NCBI GenBank assembly: GCA_003049485.1
Contig: PYST01000312.1
Location: forward strand, 1-45,391
Source: Ophioceras dolichostomum
Taxonomy: Eukaryota > Ascomycota > Sordariomycetes > Magnaporthales > Ophioceraceae
Length of the DNA stretch: 45,391 nt
Direction of reading: 5' to 3'
Part shown: positions 13,004 through 24,894 of the stretch, piece after piece
Layout of the letters: each line of letters begins with the position of its first letter
Position numbering within the stretch: position 1 is the first letter of the stretch
Translations under genes and position numbers: made by a program
Notes under the pieces: model-generated
The model's database searches: none
Seen by the model: only the letters and a program-made list of their open reading frames with translations
What the model was told of the DNA's origin: nothing

Positions 13004-14562
13004 TCAAAGCTCCTCGTTACCATCGCACTGCTGCCACATCTGCACGCGGCTGACCTCCATGAACGGCTGCGTCCAGGTCGGGAACCACGTGTCGCGCGAG
13101 TCATAAAAGTCCTTCTTCGCGTTCGGGCTGCCGTTTAGCCAGGTCTTGCCGCTCTTGCCGTCCTCGAACCATCCGTTGGTGCCGCCGACCGCGACGTTGA
13201 GGATCAGGTAGAAGCGCTGGTCGAAGGGCGTGTTGGCGCGGCCCGTGTACGACCAGGGATCGTCCAGCCGGGTGCCGTTGGAGGTGGACTGGGGGAAGTT
13301 GCCGCGCTTCCAGAGTGGGGTGTCGAAGTTGGCGTACATGGTCTGCAGCAGGCGCGAGTTGATGTAGGTGAAGATGTAGTTCTGGGACCACTCGACGCCG
13401 AAGGTGTTGAAGCCGGAGGAGTAGGTCGACTTGAGCGCCTTGCGCTTGTTGTTGGTGCGCCACCAGGCGTCGTTGGCCGGGTTGGGGCCCCAGTGGAGGG
13501 CCGACGAGGCGATGTTGTTGCCGCCCTGCGCGTAGGTCCAGTCGTTGCCGCGGGACTCGACGATGTCGATCTCGCCGGAGCGCGGCCAGGCGCCGTACTC
13601 GTCGCTCACGGGCAGCATCCAGATGGCGGGCCACAGCCAGTCGCCCTGGGGAAGCTTGGCCGTCACCTCGATGCGGCCGTACTTGATCGTCGCGCCCGGC
13701 TTGGTGTTGATGCGGCCGGACTTGGTCGGGGGGACGACGGAGGCATTGCCGGGAGCCGTGTTGGTCTCGGCGATGCAGTCGCTGGGCACCGTGGACGTGC
13801 AGGTGCCGTCCTTGATCAGGTCGATGACCGTGTCCTTCTTCATGACGGTCTCATCCTGCACTGTGGCCTTGATGATGAGATGGCCGTTCTGGACGAAGAC
13901 ATTCTCGTCCCCACCAGTTGTTTGCTGGAACTCTCCGTTACTGATGACACGAGGTTTGTTAGTTTGGACATCGTTTGAGCGAAATTGGGGGAAACGGGAA
14001 CGACCATCTCGCAGACATACCCAAATCCGCCGACCTGGACCTCCTTCTGCCATATTTCGCTCCGCAGGCCTTGAGAGAAGTTGTCATCCAGCACGAGGCA
14101 GTAGTTGTGCTTGATGACGCTTCGGATGCCATCCCAGACAAGGAATCCAGAGATGCCAAGACCAAGAAGGATGCCCAGGAGGGGCAGGATAGTGACCCAT
14201 TTCTCCTTGGGGTTCCTCTTTGCTAGCCACGGCTTCTCGACCTCGCCTTTGCCGATCTTTCTGCTGTGGAAGTAGCGGAGCGCCCGCTCATCGAAGCGGT
14301 TGCCCATGGCACTCGACGAGCCCAGGCTCGACGCTGGCCGTGACGCGGCCGGGCTCGCAAACGGGTTGGGGCCATGGCCCGACCTGTGCGACGCCTGCGA
14401 CTCGACTCCATCGCTGAAGGGATTCCGGCCGCCACCGATCGAGCCTTCTGGTGTTGTGGGCCGATGTGTAGGAGTGCCGTAGGCGGTTGAGCCCGCCGAG
14501 TTCGCTGAGGGCGCTGGCGCCCCGGGCCGGCTGTAGTAGCCGTGTAGATTGCCGTTGTCCAT
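13004..14562 (-). CDS. Membrane-anchored glycoside hydrolase family 16 (beta-glucanase-like)
   Basis: The model is complement(join(13004..13940, 14021..14562)), 492 aa, with one 80-nt intron (GTATGT donor, AAACTAACA branch, ATCAG acceptor). The intron splits a Gly codon and restores the family's typical GGFGNGEF segment. Residues 1-121 are Gly/Pro/Ser-rich and cytosolic. Residues 122-144 form one hydrophobic helix, giving a type II topology. The rest is an extracytoplasmic GH16 domain. The catalytic signature ExDxxE is intact as E304, D306 and E309, with acidic and aromatic residues around it. GH16 enzymes of this type act on beta-1,3 or mixed beta-glucans, and fungal members remodel the cell wall. 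Several NxS/T sites fit passage through the secretory pathway. Hydrolysis versus transglycosylation cannot be decided from sequence. It is also related in fold to Kre6/Skn1-type proteins. Confidence 0.92.
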
Positions 14563-15222
14563 TGTGCGTATAGGACTCAGAGTTGGACTGAGGGAAGAGG
14601 GAAGAGGTTGAAGCAGGCGGTTGTCCTTCGGAATAGCCTCGCTGCCGCTGCCAATTCGAGCTCGGCCTGGGGGACAGGCAAGCGAGCTTTTCTTTGGTCT
14701 TCAGCAGCGCGGAAAGAAGGCCAGATGCTCGTAGATATTACCAATTAAGAGATGAGGGGTATCCGAAGTCGTAAAAAGGAACAGATGGAAGCACAGAAAC
14801 ACCGAGGTCTGACAAACGACAGACAAGCGAGTGGACAAGGAAGAACGAGTGACAAGCCAAGAGCCCGTGATGGAGGTTGGCTGGCTGACGGTGATGGACT
14901 GAGTTCGTTTGTCTGCGAAGGTTTTGTGGCTGCTGCAGTCCCGTCTGTCCGTCCAGGCGTCGTCTCAAACCCTCTCCTCAGCAACGGCAGGCGCACGCAG
15001 GATGGAAGTTTGCGCAAGGATGGGAAAAGATGGGATGGACTACGACAGAAAACGATCGTCGGGCTGGTGGGAGGGGCAAAAAAGGAGGGAAGCGCGCGAA
15101 ATCGGATCTCACAAGCACAGTTGAGAGCTGTGTGAGCTTGTGCGTTTGTGCTACAAGGAGGAGCAAAAACGAGGAGTGAGTGAGTGGGTGAGTGGCTCAA
15201 AGCCAAATCAAGATCAACGCGA
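14563..15222 (-). promoter_or_regulatory. AUG-free 5' leader region of the GH16 gene
   Basis: The minus strand carries no ATG for 660 bases upstream of the GH16 start; the first ones appear at 15223-15229. The sense strand is rich in pyrimidine runs around 15050-15180. This supports a long leader starting in or near this stretch, and it makes the codon at 14562 the first AUG of the transcript. Confidence 0.5.
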
Positions 15223-17236
15223 CATGCATCCGGTCTGAACGACCTGAGCTGGCGCCGAGCTACTGCTATCTCTCAGGAACAACCAGCTAGCTGGTGGGGG
15301 GGTCGATGCCCGGATTTCAGCGGGCAGATTACATAACTCTAGCGGCTGGGGCACCTCAGTGCCTGCACCCCTTGTCTCTCGCTCCTCCTCCAGGTACTAT
15401 CCAGGGGCTTGGCGCAGATTGTCTTCTTACCAGTGGACAAAGCTCTTCCCAACCAGAGGCAAACATCAGCGACTCCCTTCGAGAACACCCACGGTTCCTA
15501 GTATCCCAATAACTGCGGGCTCCCTGTCTTGATCTCTCACCACGATGGAACTAATCAAATGCCTCTAGGCCCTAGACCGCCATCTCGGAGCCTTGGTCGC
15601 TTCGCAGATTGCAGTGCATCCTCTCTCGGCCGGAACCCGAGCGCTTCCTCCCTTGGTTTGGTGTGTCAATAGTTCAAGGTGGAGCTTGCGTATCACATTC
15701 TCAGAGTTCATTGACAGCTCGCCAGCTGAAAAGCTCCCAAAAAAAAGCCACCAAATTTCAGCGGAAGCGCCCGCCGCACGCTTGCTCAGGAGTTATCGAC
15801 TAGCCCGCCGCTCCATCCACGTCCTCCCGTTTCGGTTATTCGGCTCTCCTCTCTTGCTATCCGATTCTCTCAGACTTTCAAGAAGATTTGTGAGGGCGGC
15901 GGTCTTTTTGTCTTCGGCAAGGTGGCGACCACAGTAAGGAAGTTGGCATTCGATCGTTGAAGGGGCCTTCGTTTCCTCATCCCCTCACTCACTCTCTTTC
16001 CTGAAGCCAGGAAGCCCCCCGCTCGGAAGTTATTGAAAGAGCTTTTCTCCCCCAGTTTTGACCCGCGAATGGGCGGCCGGCTCTAAAAGGTTTCTGCCGA
16101 ACGAAACCTCGTGTCAGCGAAAGGAGTGGACTTGGTTGACCAGGAAGCACGCTGCCCAGACGGGAAGCTCGTCATCGGGCGGTGAGCATAACTGTAACTG
16201 CAGCATTTTCCACCTGAAAACAGCGAGTGATGTTCACTGGTTCCAGCCACTGCTCAGAAAGACCCCCTGCTCCGCACTTCAATGGCGGTCTCCCCTGTAC
16301 CTGCAGGAGGGTCCTGCCCAGTTCCCACTAGCGCGGCCAGACTATCGAAAAAGAAAAATCTCACTAACCTCAACGAGGGACTTTGACCTTCAGCCCATCC
16401 GAGCCAGATACTACTTTATCGGGAATAGATTGTCTCAGACAAAGCTAATCCCGAAATAGCAACTATGAAAGCCCGCTTGTCCAATGCATTCCCAATGCAC
16501 ACCCCCCTACTGAAAGGGCAAGAGAACAGACCTCGCAATTTCCACCGCATGCTACGGCGTCGCTTCCTAAATCTTCGAAAGCAGGAAGGCAAGCCAGGGC
16601 AATGTCGGAGCGCAGGCGCGAAAGCTGAGCCAAAAAAGGCCAAGAAGAGGAGAGGGGGAATCGAGAAAAAGGGAACAAAATCTCCCAGTTGGGCCTTCAG
16701 TGCGATATTGAGCGATGTGATAGGGGTGAGGGTAGGGGAAGGGAGACAAGGCATTGATGCGTCACAGCGCGCTAGGTACGCCCTGTGACCTCGTGCTCCC
16801 TACCATCGCAGCAGCCACCCGCTAGAATATCATCAAAAGTCCCGTCCCCAATCATCATCACCATCAGAAGCAAGCCAAAAGGGCTGATAACAACTCTGAT
16901 GCTGTCGCTACCCGTTCTACTCTACCAGGGCGGCGGTGAGGCCGCTCGCTGCTGCCGCCGCCGTCATTGCTGCCTGTCCTTCACACCCACCCACTGAAAA
17001 GTCGCCTTGTTATGCCGGCTGACACCTCGCCGACGACGCTGGTACCCGACGGCTGATGATCATTCGGACCCGGAACCGAGGCCGAAAAAAAAAAGTCACC
17101 CATCCAACATGTCTTGGAGGCCGCTCCGATGCCACCATCCGAAGCCGAGGCTGGCTCTCCTTTCCAGCGTTTGCTGCCCCGTGGTTGGGCCGGATTGTCA
17201 GTCCACTCCGGCGAATGAGAGTGAGGACCTGAAGAC

Positions 17237-17238
<2 letters not shown>

Positions 17239-17270
<32 letters not shown>
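17239..17270 (+). repeat. (CA)16 microsatellite
   Basis: Sixteen uninterrupted CA units are followed by about 20 bases of imperfect CA-like sequence. It lies in noncoding DNA and is a likely length-polymorphic locus. Confidence 0.95.
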
Positions 17271-17278
<8 letters not shown>

Positions 17279-18263
17279 TGCACACACTTTTCAGGCTTCA
17301 CACCCTCAGCTTTCCCTTCCCTGCCTCCTTTCACCGATGTGGCTCACTCTAATGCAGGCCATGCACCAACCACCCAATCGCCTGCCACATACGTCAATTG
17401 CCTCCGACCGATCAGTTCCCATCCAGGAACGGACAGAAAACGGCGGCTTGCCGCATACCGTTGTTTTTTGTTCTTTGGTTTGGTCGGTCGTCATTGCGCA
17501 TTTTTTTTCTTGCCCCTCCATCCTCCACCGTCCTCCGTCCTCCGTTCTCGACTTGGCAATTATTATCCACTGCAGCACTATTGGTGCAGGTTTCTGCTGC
17601 AACTTTGCTGCAAGTGCAGGAAATACATGCACATTTTAGTGATTTTGGGGTCCGCCGCTTTACCAATTTTTCTCTTCGCGAGGATAGACCGATCCTGTAC
17701 GTACGGAAGAAGAACACGACAGGCAACGCGAAAGGATTAATGCTGTTTTGTGCCTTGAGTCTACACCGACAGTACCAGCGCTGTCGTGTCTTTGATCCAC
17801 TGCATCAGCAAGTCTCGATGCCAATATTATTGGTGGGCATCAGCTCTGGTTGTTTGCCCAACCTCCTCGGCTTCAGTTCGTCGCCATCAAGTGATGGGGT
17901 ATTCTCGGCCGGGACGACCGGCTTCGTCCGTCCGCCCATCCCCGCGTCTGCCTAGGTGCCTTCAGTTACGTCTGCTTTGCATGTGCTACACGCATCCTGG
18001 CCAATCCGGTCCAGCTTTCTGGGCAAGTTATAGGTATTCCGCAGACCCCCAAGGCATGTTGTACGGAAGGCTATATGCTCGTGTTCGAAAGAAGAGGAGA
18101 AAACTCTCAGCAGCGTCCTGACCTGCAAAAGGGCTGAAAGAGGAGGCGCCCATTCTTTGGCATCAGTGGATGGATGCGTCCCACCCTGTGTGCGCTGGCA
18201 ACTTGATGGGTGGCCAGCCTGCAGTGGTTACTGTGGTAGTGTGGTTGCAGGCCAACCACAGTA

Positions 18264-18287
18264 TGGTGGTGGTGGTGGTGGTGGTGG
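18264..18287 (+). repeat. (TGG)8 microsatellite
   Basis: Eight TGG units lie in gene-poor DNA. The run translates to Val, Gly or Trp homopolymers on the plus strand, but the surrounding frame has no coding support. Confidence 0.85.
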
Positions 18288-20879
18288 GGGTGCAGCAGCA
18301 GAGAAGCATAGAGGAGAACACCAAGATTCCGGATCTTGGGTTTGAAAGCGAGGGCGGCCGACAGCAGCATATTCAGCCAGCCAAGTCCAAGCCACATGCA
18401 ATTCATGAGAGCGAGAACGATCGCGGTCTTCTCCCATTCGCCCAAACAAACGCAACATTATCGTGGTGGATGTTGTTGTTGTCGTCCGTTTTGTTTGTGC
18501 ATGTTGGCATCCCGCCGTACTGCTAAAGGCCTGTATGCGTGATGTGCGTCCCGGGCGACCCTACGTTGCGCTCCCCCTCCGCCGGCCGTCATCTCAACCT
18601 GAAGGTGCACACTGTCCCCGTCGCCTTTTCCTGCCGTGTTACCACCGTCAGCCATCATTTTCACCTCCGGATTGCGGGTGTGCGCTGGCGGACGGGGGCG
18701 GGTGAGCGGGTGGATGGCTGGATGGGTGGGTGGGAGGTGGTGGCGTACGTAGACACTGATGATTGAATCATGATTTGTCTTGTGGCACCCTCCCCCTGTC
18801 CCGTCCCGCCAGCCACAAAGGGACCTAGCCAGCCCTTCGAGGCGCTGTGCTGTGCTGTGCTGGCGGAAATCTCGGTGAAGAAGCGAGTGGCCGGGCTGTG
18901 ATTTTTAATCTATCGACGAAAAAAAACTGGCAAGGCAAGGCAGGTGTCCGTTCGGCAGGGATCCAGCAGTCCGGCATTCCCGTCCATCGGAGCAGCGGTG
19001 ATGGGAGATGGTCGTCGCCGAGCCGGAATTCGGAAAGCTTCCCCAATTATTATGCATTACCAACACCAGATCTTTTTCGTTCAACTTTTGCCTCCTAATT
19101 CCACAGACATGGCAGTCCTGCCGATCCCGGAATCCTTACCCTGCCTATCTCGCGCGACATCGCGTCAAATTTCCTGCTTTTTTCCCCCGGCCTTTCAAAG
19201 ACATCAACTTGGAGCGAACCCCAATCTATTTTCTAGGTGCATCGCATCGCATCGCCTTGGCTCTGGAAATATTTCTGGCCACTCTGAGCTGCAGCTACTG
19301 TTCCTTGATGGTGTCAACCTGCTTTAGTGCGTTGCAGCATACGAAGTCTACCACCGCCAACTCTAAGCCTATCGTCGTCCACGCCCATCACCTCTTTTTG
19401 CTCCCCGCCTTTTCCATGTTGTCTCGTCAGCAGGACAACGTTGCGTGCAGCTAGATGAATTCTCCATATCGCTTGGCTGCAAATGCAAATGCGGCTTACA
19501 GCAGTCCAACCAGATTCCAGAATATGAGGTCTAGATCATGAAGACGTCCTGAATGTTGTTTAGATGGCGATCGTTTTCTATTTTTAACGCCAGACTGATA
19601 TGCCTCCACTACCTCATCCTCCACCACACGTGCAGGAGCAATCACTGGAAGAATCACCAGTGGCGCAAATCTTCGCGTAGCACACCAACCACTCACCGTC
19701 TGTCCGCGCATCTCCATCTCCTCCGCCGTACTTTCTAGGCAGGTGATATTTAGTCTGAGACTTGCTTCAGTGCATGCATGAAGGTTTCCAGAGGGAAGGC
19801 TAAAGGTCGGTAGGCACAGAGGTCGGTCCTCCTAGCGCGGTGATTATCATCACTGCACAAGTCTGTCCACAACAGCAGCTCTAGCGACGAGAAGGGGGAA
19901 CCTCCCACATTTCATCGCATGAGTGTCGCAGCATGCTACTTATGCAGAGCACATTGCACCTGTTTCACGACCGCATGTGCCTTGGTAGGTACCTAACTAT
20001 AGTATTCCTTCCCCGCCGTCGATCTGCGTGCAAGACGCGGAAGACACGAGCTTTTCCCTGCTTTTGTGCCTGGGTGCGCCGTCCTCCAGGGTACGGCTTT
20101 TCCGCTGTCTCCAGGAGCGAGCCGGCCGAGAGACCGATAAGTCCCTAACCCTTTCTGCTGCACCAGCGACGCCATACAGAGTGTTCGTAGCTGAGACTTG
20201 CGTTATCTTTGATCCGTTCCCTGTTTTTTCGCCTCCTTATCTCTCCGATCCCCTCTCGCCTTGGGGACTCATAGGCCAGGTACTTGGCCTGGATGATATG
20301 TCGTGCGCTCCATAGGCTCTACGTTATCTATCGCCCGAATCGATCGGGCCCGCCTTGGCCTTGTCTTGCCCTCTCGCCTTGCATGATACTCACCGACAAA
20401 AAAGGTGCTCTCGCCGCAAAAGCCCGCCCACTGTCGGGGCCCCCCTCCTGTGAGACTCCCAAAGTCGTGCTCTGCTAGCTAGCGGATAGCCTGTACCCGG
20501 CCGACTCTATCCAAGCCGTGCCGTCTTTCCTCTCGCCCCCTGTTGTGAAAGCCGAACACGATCTCCGGTCCTAGTCGTGCTAGTAGAGCACATGGAAAGA
20601 TGTTTGCGTCTTGCATTGAGTCCAGACCGAGTCCTATCTGTGTACGGATTATGTGAAATGTCTACCGTACTTATTCTATGCACGCGGGAAAGGTTTCTCC
20701 ATAGTACACGGCGACATGGCGTGACGGCGGGAAGAAGGGGCGGCCATGCTACGTGTGACAGGAGTGCACTCTCAGCGGTCTCCGGTTTACGCGGCTGGCC
20801 GTTGGTACAGGGCCGAACAGAACACGCCGGGTGGGAGGGAACGGATCTTTGCTTCGGGTGATAACGGCAAGGTTTTCGT

Positions 20880-21957
20880 AAGTCAATGCATGGGAAGAGA
20901 CAACACTACTTAGTATTACTATAGCTAGTAAAGAGTTCGGAACGTGTGTGCAAGCGATGAGTATTCGAATGGCTTATCGGGCATCCTAGAATTATACGCC
21001 TGCGTATCGATCTAATATTTCAACTGCTTTAAACGGGAAACGAAGTCGCTATTATTTAAAGCAAAATGATTTATATTACTACCAAGTAGTATTGTAGGGA
21101 GTCTTGCTGGTTCCTCTGGCTCTTCGACGAGGCACTCCGGTTTCTTAAACTGTGGTCCACTTTCAAGTTATGGCCCTTCTTTTGGCAATATTGAAGCCTA
21201 AAGTTTTGAACCCGCTTGCTTAATGTGCCGAATGGCGTACTACTAGTGAAAAAGGAGTTGGAGGGTAAGTTGGAAGATGGGGAGCCTGTTTCGCAACATT
21301 TCTAATCTAGAAACCAGCAACCTTCATAGCACATTAAAAGCAACAGATCTATTTCTCTTGAACATTCTCTTTAGCTTTGCTATATAGCTTACCGGGATCC
21401 CAACTCATGCATCGATCCGTAATAAACTCCGAAAGCCGGTTTGGAAAGGGCGGATGGAGCTTTTCTTTCTCAAGGTGAAGTGGTCGAGTGATCGGAAGGC
21501 TAAAAGGATGCAGCTACTGAAGGCGTATTATGGGTTAGGCCGCACGCGTGCGCTACTCGGCCGATATTTGATTATAATGTTATGCCTAGCGGTAAACATA
21601 CGAGGTGACTTTGGCCTTAGCGGATGATTGGGTAGATGTACCTAATTGTCCAAATCTTAGTCGCCCTGTTACTACATATCTATTTGATGCCAGCCTTGTC
21701 AATTTGTATTCAGGAGAAAACATGCATGCTCCTCGGATTTCCTGGCACGTACTGGCATTTACCACGCTGCCCCGGATTCTATTGTGTTTTAGTAGGGTTC
21801 AGTGATGCGAGCTACTAGCATCACGCCTCGGATAACGAAAGCCTAAACGAAGCATGGTGATGAGAAGGAAGCGGCGGCCCAAGGCTATTCAGGTATTCGA
21901 AACAAAACTCAATCTCTGATTAGGTTTCGCCTTGGTTTGTGTCGGACTCCAAGTGAG
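20880..21957. other. A+T-richer noncoding segment next to the DUF3433 gene
   Basis: By eye this kilobase has clearly more A+T than its neighbours and many TA steps and stop codons in all frames. It could be a decayed, possibly RIP-mutated repeat, but I cannot identify a family, terminal repeats or target duplications. It borders the 3' end of the frameshifted DUF3433 gene. Confidence 0.35.
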
Positions 21958-24191
21958 CTACAAGAAATTGCTCGGCTTGCCGGTAGCGGTGCTGAAAAGG
22001 TCGACGAGCTTCTCTGGGCCGTCCACTATCTTGAACCTCCCGGCTCCGGCGATCTTGTAGCTCACCCCAGCGGCAGCCTCGCGTCGTCGCCCTTCCTCTG
22101 GATCTCCTTGGCTCATCTCGACTTCAGCTCCTCTCCTCCTCCACAGAATTCCTCCGAATGAACGTTTCTTCTTCTTCTCGGGTGTCGGTATTAACATTGG
22201 CACCTCGTCGCGTGAGCTCTTGATCCCGACCGCGAGCATGCCGCCGTCCCTGCTCGGGATGGCGGCGTCAATGTCGAACCAGAATCGCAGCTGCGCCAGA
22301 CGGAGGGCGGAGTCCATATACCACCTCTGGTTCCTCGGCTCCGAGACGCCGGTGTCGAGCGGGTTCCCGCGGATGAACACCGCCTCGTCCTCCTTGGCTT
22401 CGACGACGTCTTCCCTGACGAGGTGGCTGGAACACGACCACGACAGGATATCGCCGATGCTGCGGGGCTCTCGTGGGAGGTACCTCGACTCGCTGGCCGA
22501 GAAGGCGAGCGTGGGGATCAGCACCGCGGACACCATGAGGAACACTATCACGGTGATGGCCAACGGCTGGAAGAGGAACACCTTGCCGGGCTCGCCAGCC
22601 TTCCCCTGGACCACGATGCTGACCGCCATGAAGACGAAGAAGGATTGCTCAGGCAGTAAAGCCAGCGTAGTGGCGAAGACGCGCCAGTGCCTTCTCTCTA
22701 GGGCCTTGTGCAGAATGATCAGACTCGGGCTGCAGGCGTGTGGAGCAGCGCGTCCCCAGCGATCGCGCCAGCGGGTGTCGCCATCGCCTTGAACGGCTCG
22801 GTCGTGGTCGCGAAAAGAAACGCGTCCCCCCAGACCCAGTCGAGAAGCCACGGGATGCAACAGTTGACTACAAACTGTAGAGCGAGCCCAGTCCCGACAG
22901 AGACGTCGAAGAAAAGGACGTTCGAGCCTTGCCTGCAGCCAGGGCATTTTACGAGACCGAAAATATAAAGTCCCGCGAATGTAACCAGGATGGCCGTCGT
23001 TATCCAGACTGTCACGGGCTGCATGGCGGGGGGAACCGCACTGTACCGGATTTTGGAGAGTTCTCGAAGGGTGACTAGAGAAAGTATGTGTGAGTGAGAG
23101 ATCAATCATGTCAGCGGAGGGCTAAATGGGTTTGTAGGCGATACGCGGGCTTCGTGCATGACTGACATTCGCGAGACCACTCATCATCAGTCCTTTCTCC
23201 AACTTCGGCCCTTGCGCCATCGGCTTCTCCTTCGTCTAGAGCCAAATTAGGTCAGAAAAATTGAACTTGAGAATTCTACTGGGGAGGTCCAACTACAAGG
23301 GGAGCAAGACATTGGAGCAAAGTCTGGTAATTAAGTCTTTCACCCATCCATACCTGGTTTGACCAGCCCGAATCCATACCAGGGATCGCTAGAGCCCTCG
23401 CGTTCCCAATTGTACAACCTTAATCTGAGACTGCCCAGCTTCTTCATCATCGACTCGCGCGAGGCGATGCAGCTCCCCTCGAACTTGCCCAGGAAGTCCG
23501 AGTGACGAAAGAGCGACAGATGGTCAGCGATCGTGACCGTGTCCCAGTGATCGCGCAGGCCCGTTGGGCGGTTGCGGAGGAAGACCGCAATCGCGACCAC
23601 GTACGCCGCCGTCGAGAACAGGAGTAGTAGTAAGAGGAGCGCCACAGGGTTAGCTTCCGCAGAGGTGGTGTCGTCCCGCTCGTGCACCTCGTTGTACATG
23701 GTCAACAGCGACGTAGTTATCGTCCCGGCCACGGCTGGGCTGATCCTGACGAAGACGAACGCCCACTCGTCGGCGACCTCGAATACCGGGTTGATGCACA
23801 GGGCGATTAGAAGGCCGATGACGATGACGCGGACGGCCAACACGACGCCGAGGAATTTGTTTTGGAGCGCCAACGGGCGGAAGGTGTATGCAGGCTGGGT
23901 TGGGCATGTTCGCAAGAGTCGTCGCGGCTGTCGGGGATCGGCAGAATGTGAAGACGAAGCCTGGGCGCCTGATCGAACACTTGCGGGGCTTTCCGGAGGC
24001 CGTTCAGAGGGAGCATCGGCACTCTCTGGGTCAGAATGGCTGTCGTTTGGGGTTTCCTGAGCCAGCTGCTCGCTGGCGTCAGAACCATGACATTGATCAT
24101 CAGTCTCGGAAGCCCTGAAGCTTCGCCCGTCATCCGATCCGTTCTGGTCGTGATTTGCGGCAAGCTTTTGAAGTATCAGGGGCGGCAACAT
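21958..24191 (-). CDS. DUF3433-type multi-pass membrane protein with an apparent frameshift
   Basis: The proposed exons are complement(21958..23074, 23167..23235, 23354..24191). Intron 23236-23353 has a GTATGG donor and CTCTAG acceptor. Intron 23075-23166 has a GTCAGT donor, CTGAC branch and CTCTAG acceptor. Exon 1 gives an acidic, Ser-rich N-terminus, then membrane helices and a soluble segment ending in a WYGFG motif. Exon 3 starts with helices and the PFKAMATPAGA segment, then jumps frame near 22731-22745. The C-terminal half (HKALERRHW onward) continues in another frame. Adding one base at the jump would give about 674 aa. The layout resembles fungal DUF3433 proteins, whose function is unknown, but is shorter than the roughly 1,000-residue members I know. 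It is either a recent pseudogene or carries a sequencing error. The family call rests on pattern resemblance. Confidence 0.6.
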
Positions 24192-24894
24192 CGCGAAATT
24201 ATATTATGGTCTACATAAAATCATTCAACTGCAGTTTTTTTCTGGTTGAGATGCGAAAATACAAAATATTCAGGCAGAGAGTTGTCGGCATCTAGTTGCC
24301 TCGTCTGCCTCATTTTTGCAGGGGATTTCATTGGCTACAACACAGTCGTTTTTGGAACAGGACAGCGCCACAACAAGCGCAAGCTCTCCGTGTCCGCTGG
24401 ATACGTACAAGAAAAGTCACGAGTCTACCTGCCCGCCTTCCTCCTACGGCCAGTGGCGTTGTATAGCCGTGCGGCTGAGACGTTTTCGCAGAAAATCGGC
24501 TGCCCGACCGGCTGAGCCCCGACGCCACAGACGTCACTCCAGAGAGCTTTCCCAGGAGACTTTTCCCACCAAGCTCAAGCTCGTATTCCTCAAACAAAGC
24601 TGCCTCACAAAGCTGCCTCAAGTATTTACCTCCAGGTACATTTCTACACGGAGAAGCACTACGCAACTTGAGGTTCCTCAAGCTAAGCTGCAGCGTTTTG
24701 AGAAGTAGATGACTTTGCCTTGAAGAAGTGAAGCCCCACCGCTTGAAAAGCGGCTTGCGGGCTTTACACCGGATCATCACAGTTCTACCCAAGTGCAATA
24801 TAAGGGCACAGCACCTGCATGAAAGATAACAGCAGGGGATTAACTACAACTAACAGCCTGTTAAGCTAGCTAAGGAGGTAGATAACTATGTCTG
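24192..24894. other. Intergenic region between two minus-strand genes
   Basis: This is the 5' flank of the DUF3433 gene and 3' flank of the cysteine-rich protein gene. An A+T-rich ATTATATT element sits about 15 bases from the DUF3433 start. A perfect 13-bp tandem duplication lies at 24595-24620. No coding sequence is supported. Confidence 0.5.
24595..24620 (+). repeat. Perfect 13-bp tandem duplication
   Basis: The unit CAAAGCTGCCTCA occurs twice head to tail with no mismatch, in a noncoding region. Confidence 0.85.

Larger units (their letters stand above)
15223..20879. other. Gene-poor stretch
   Basis: I recognise no gene here. Open frames are short, overlapping and low in complexity. A plus-strand stretch at about 15564-16067 has no ATG and resembles a leader, but no credible coding sequence follows it. 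A (CA)16 run, a (TGG)n run and small GCATC and CTGTG tandem units occur. Part of the DNA may be the distal promoter of the GH16 gene. Confidence 0.45.

Noticed and set aside
20144..20156. CCCTAACCC, possible telomerase RNA template
   Set aside because: A nine-base match to the telomere complement is expected about twice by chance in a window of this size on both strands. No other telomerase RNA feature is visible.
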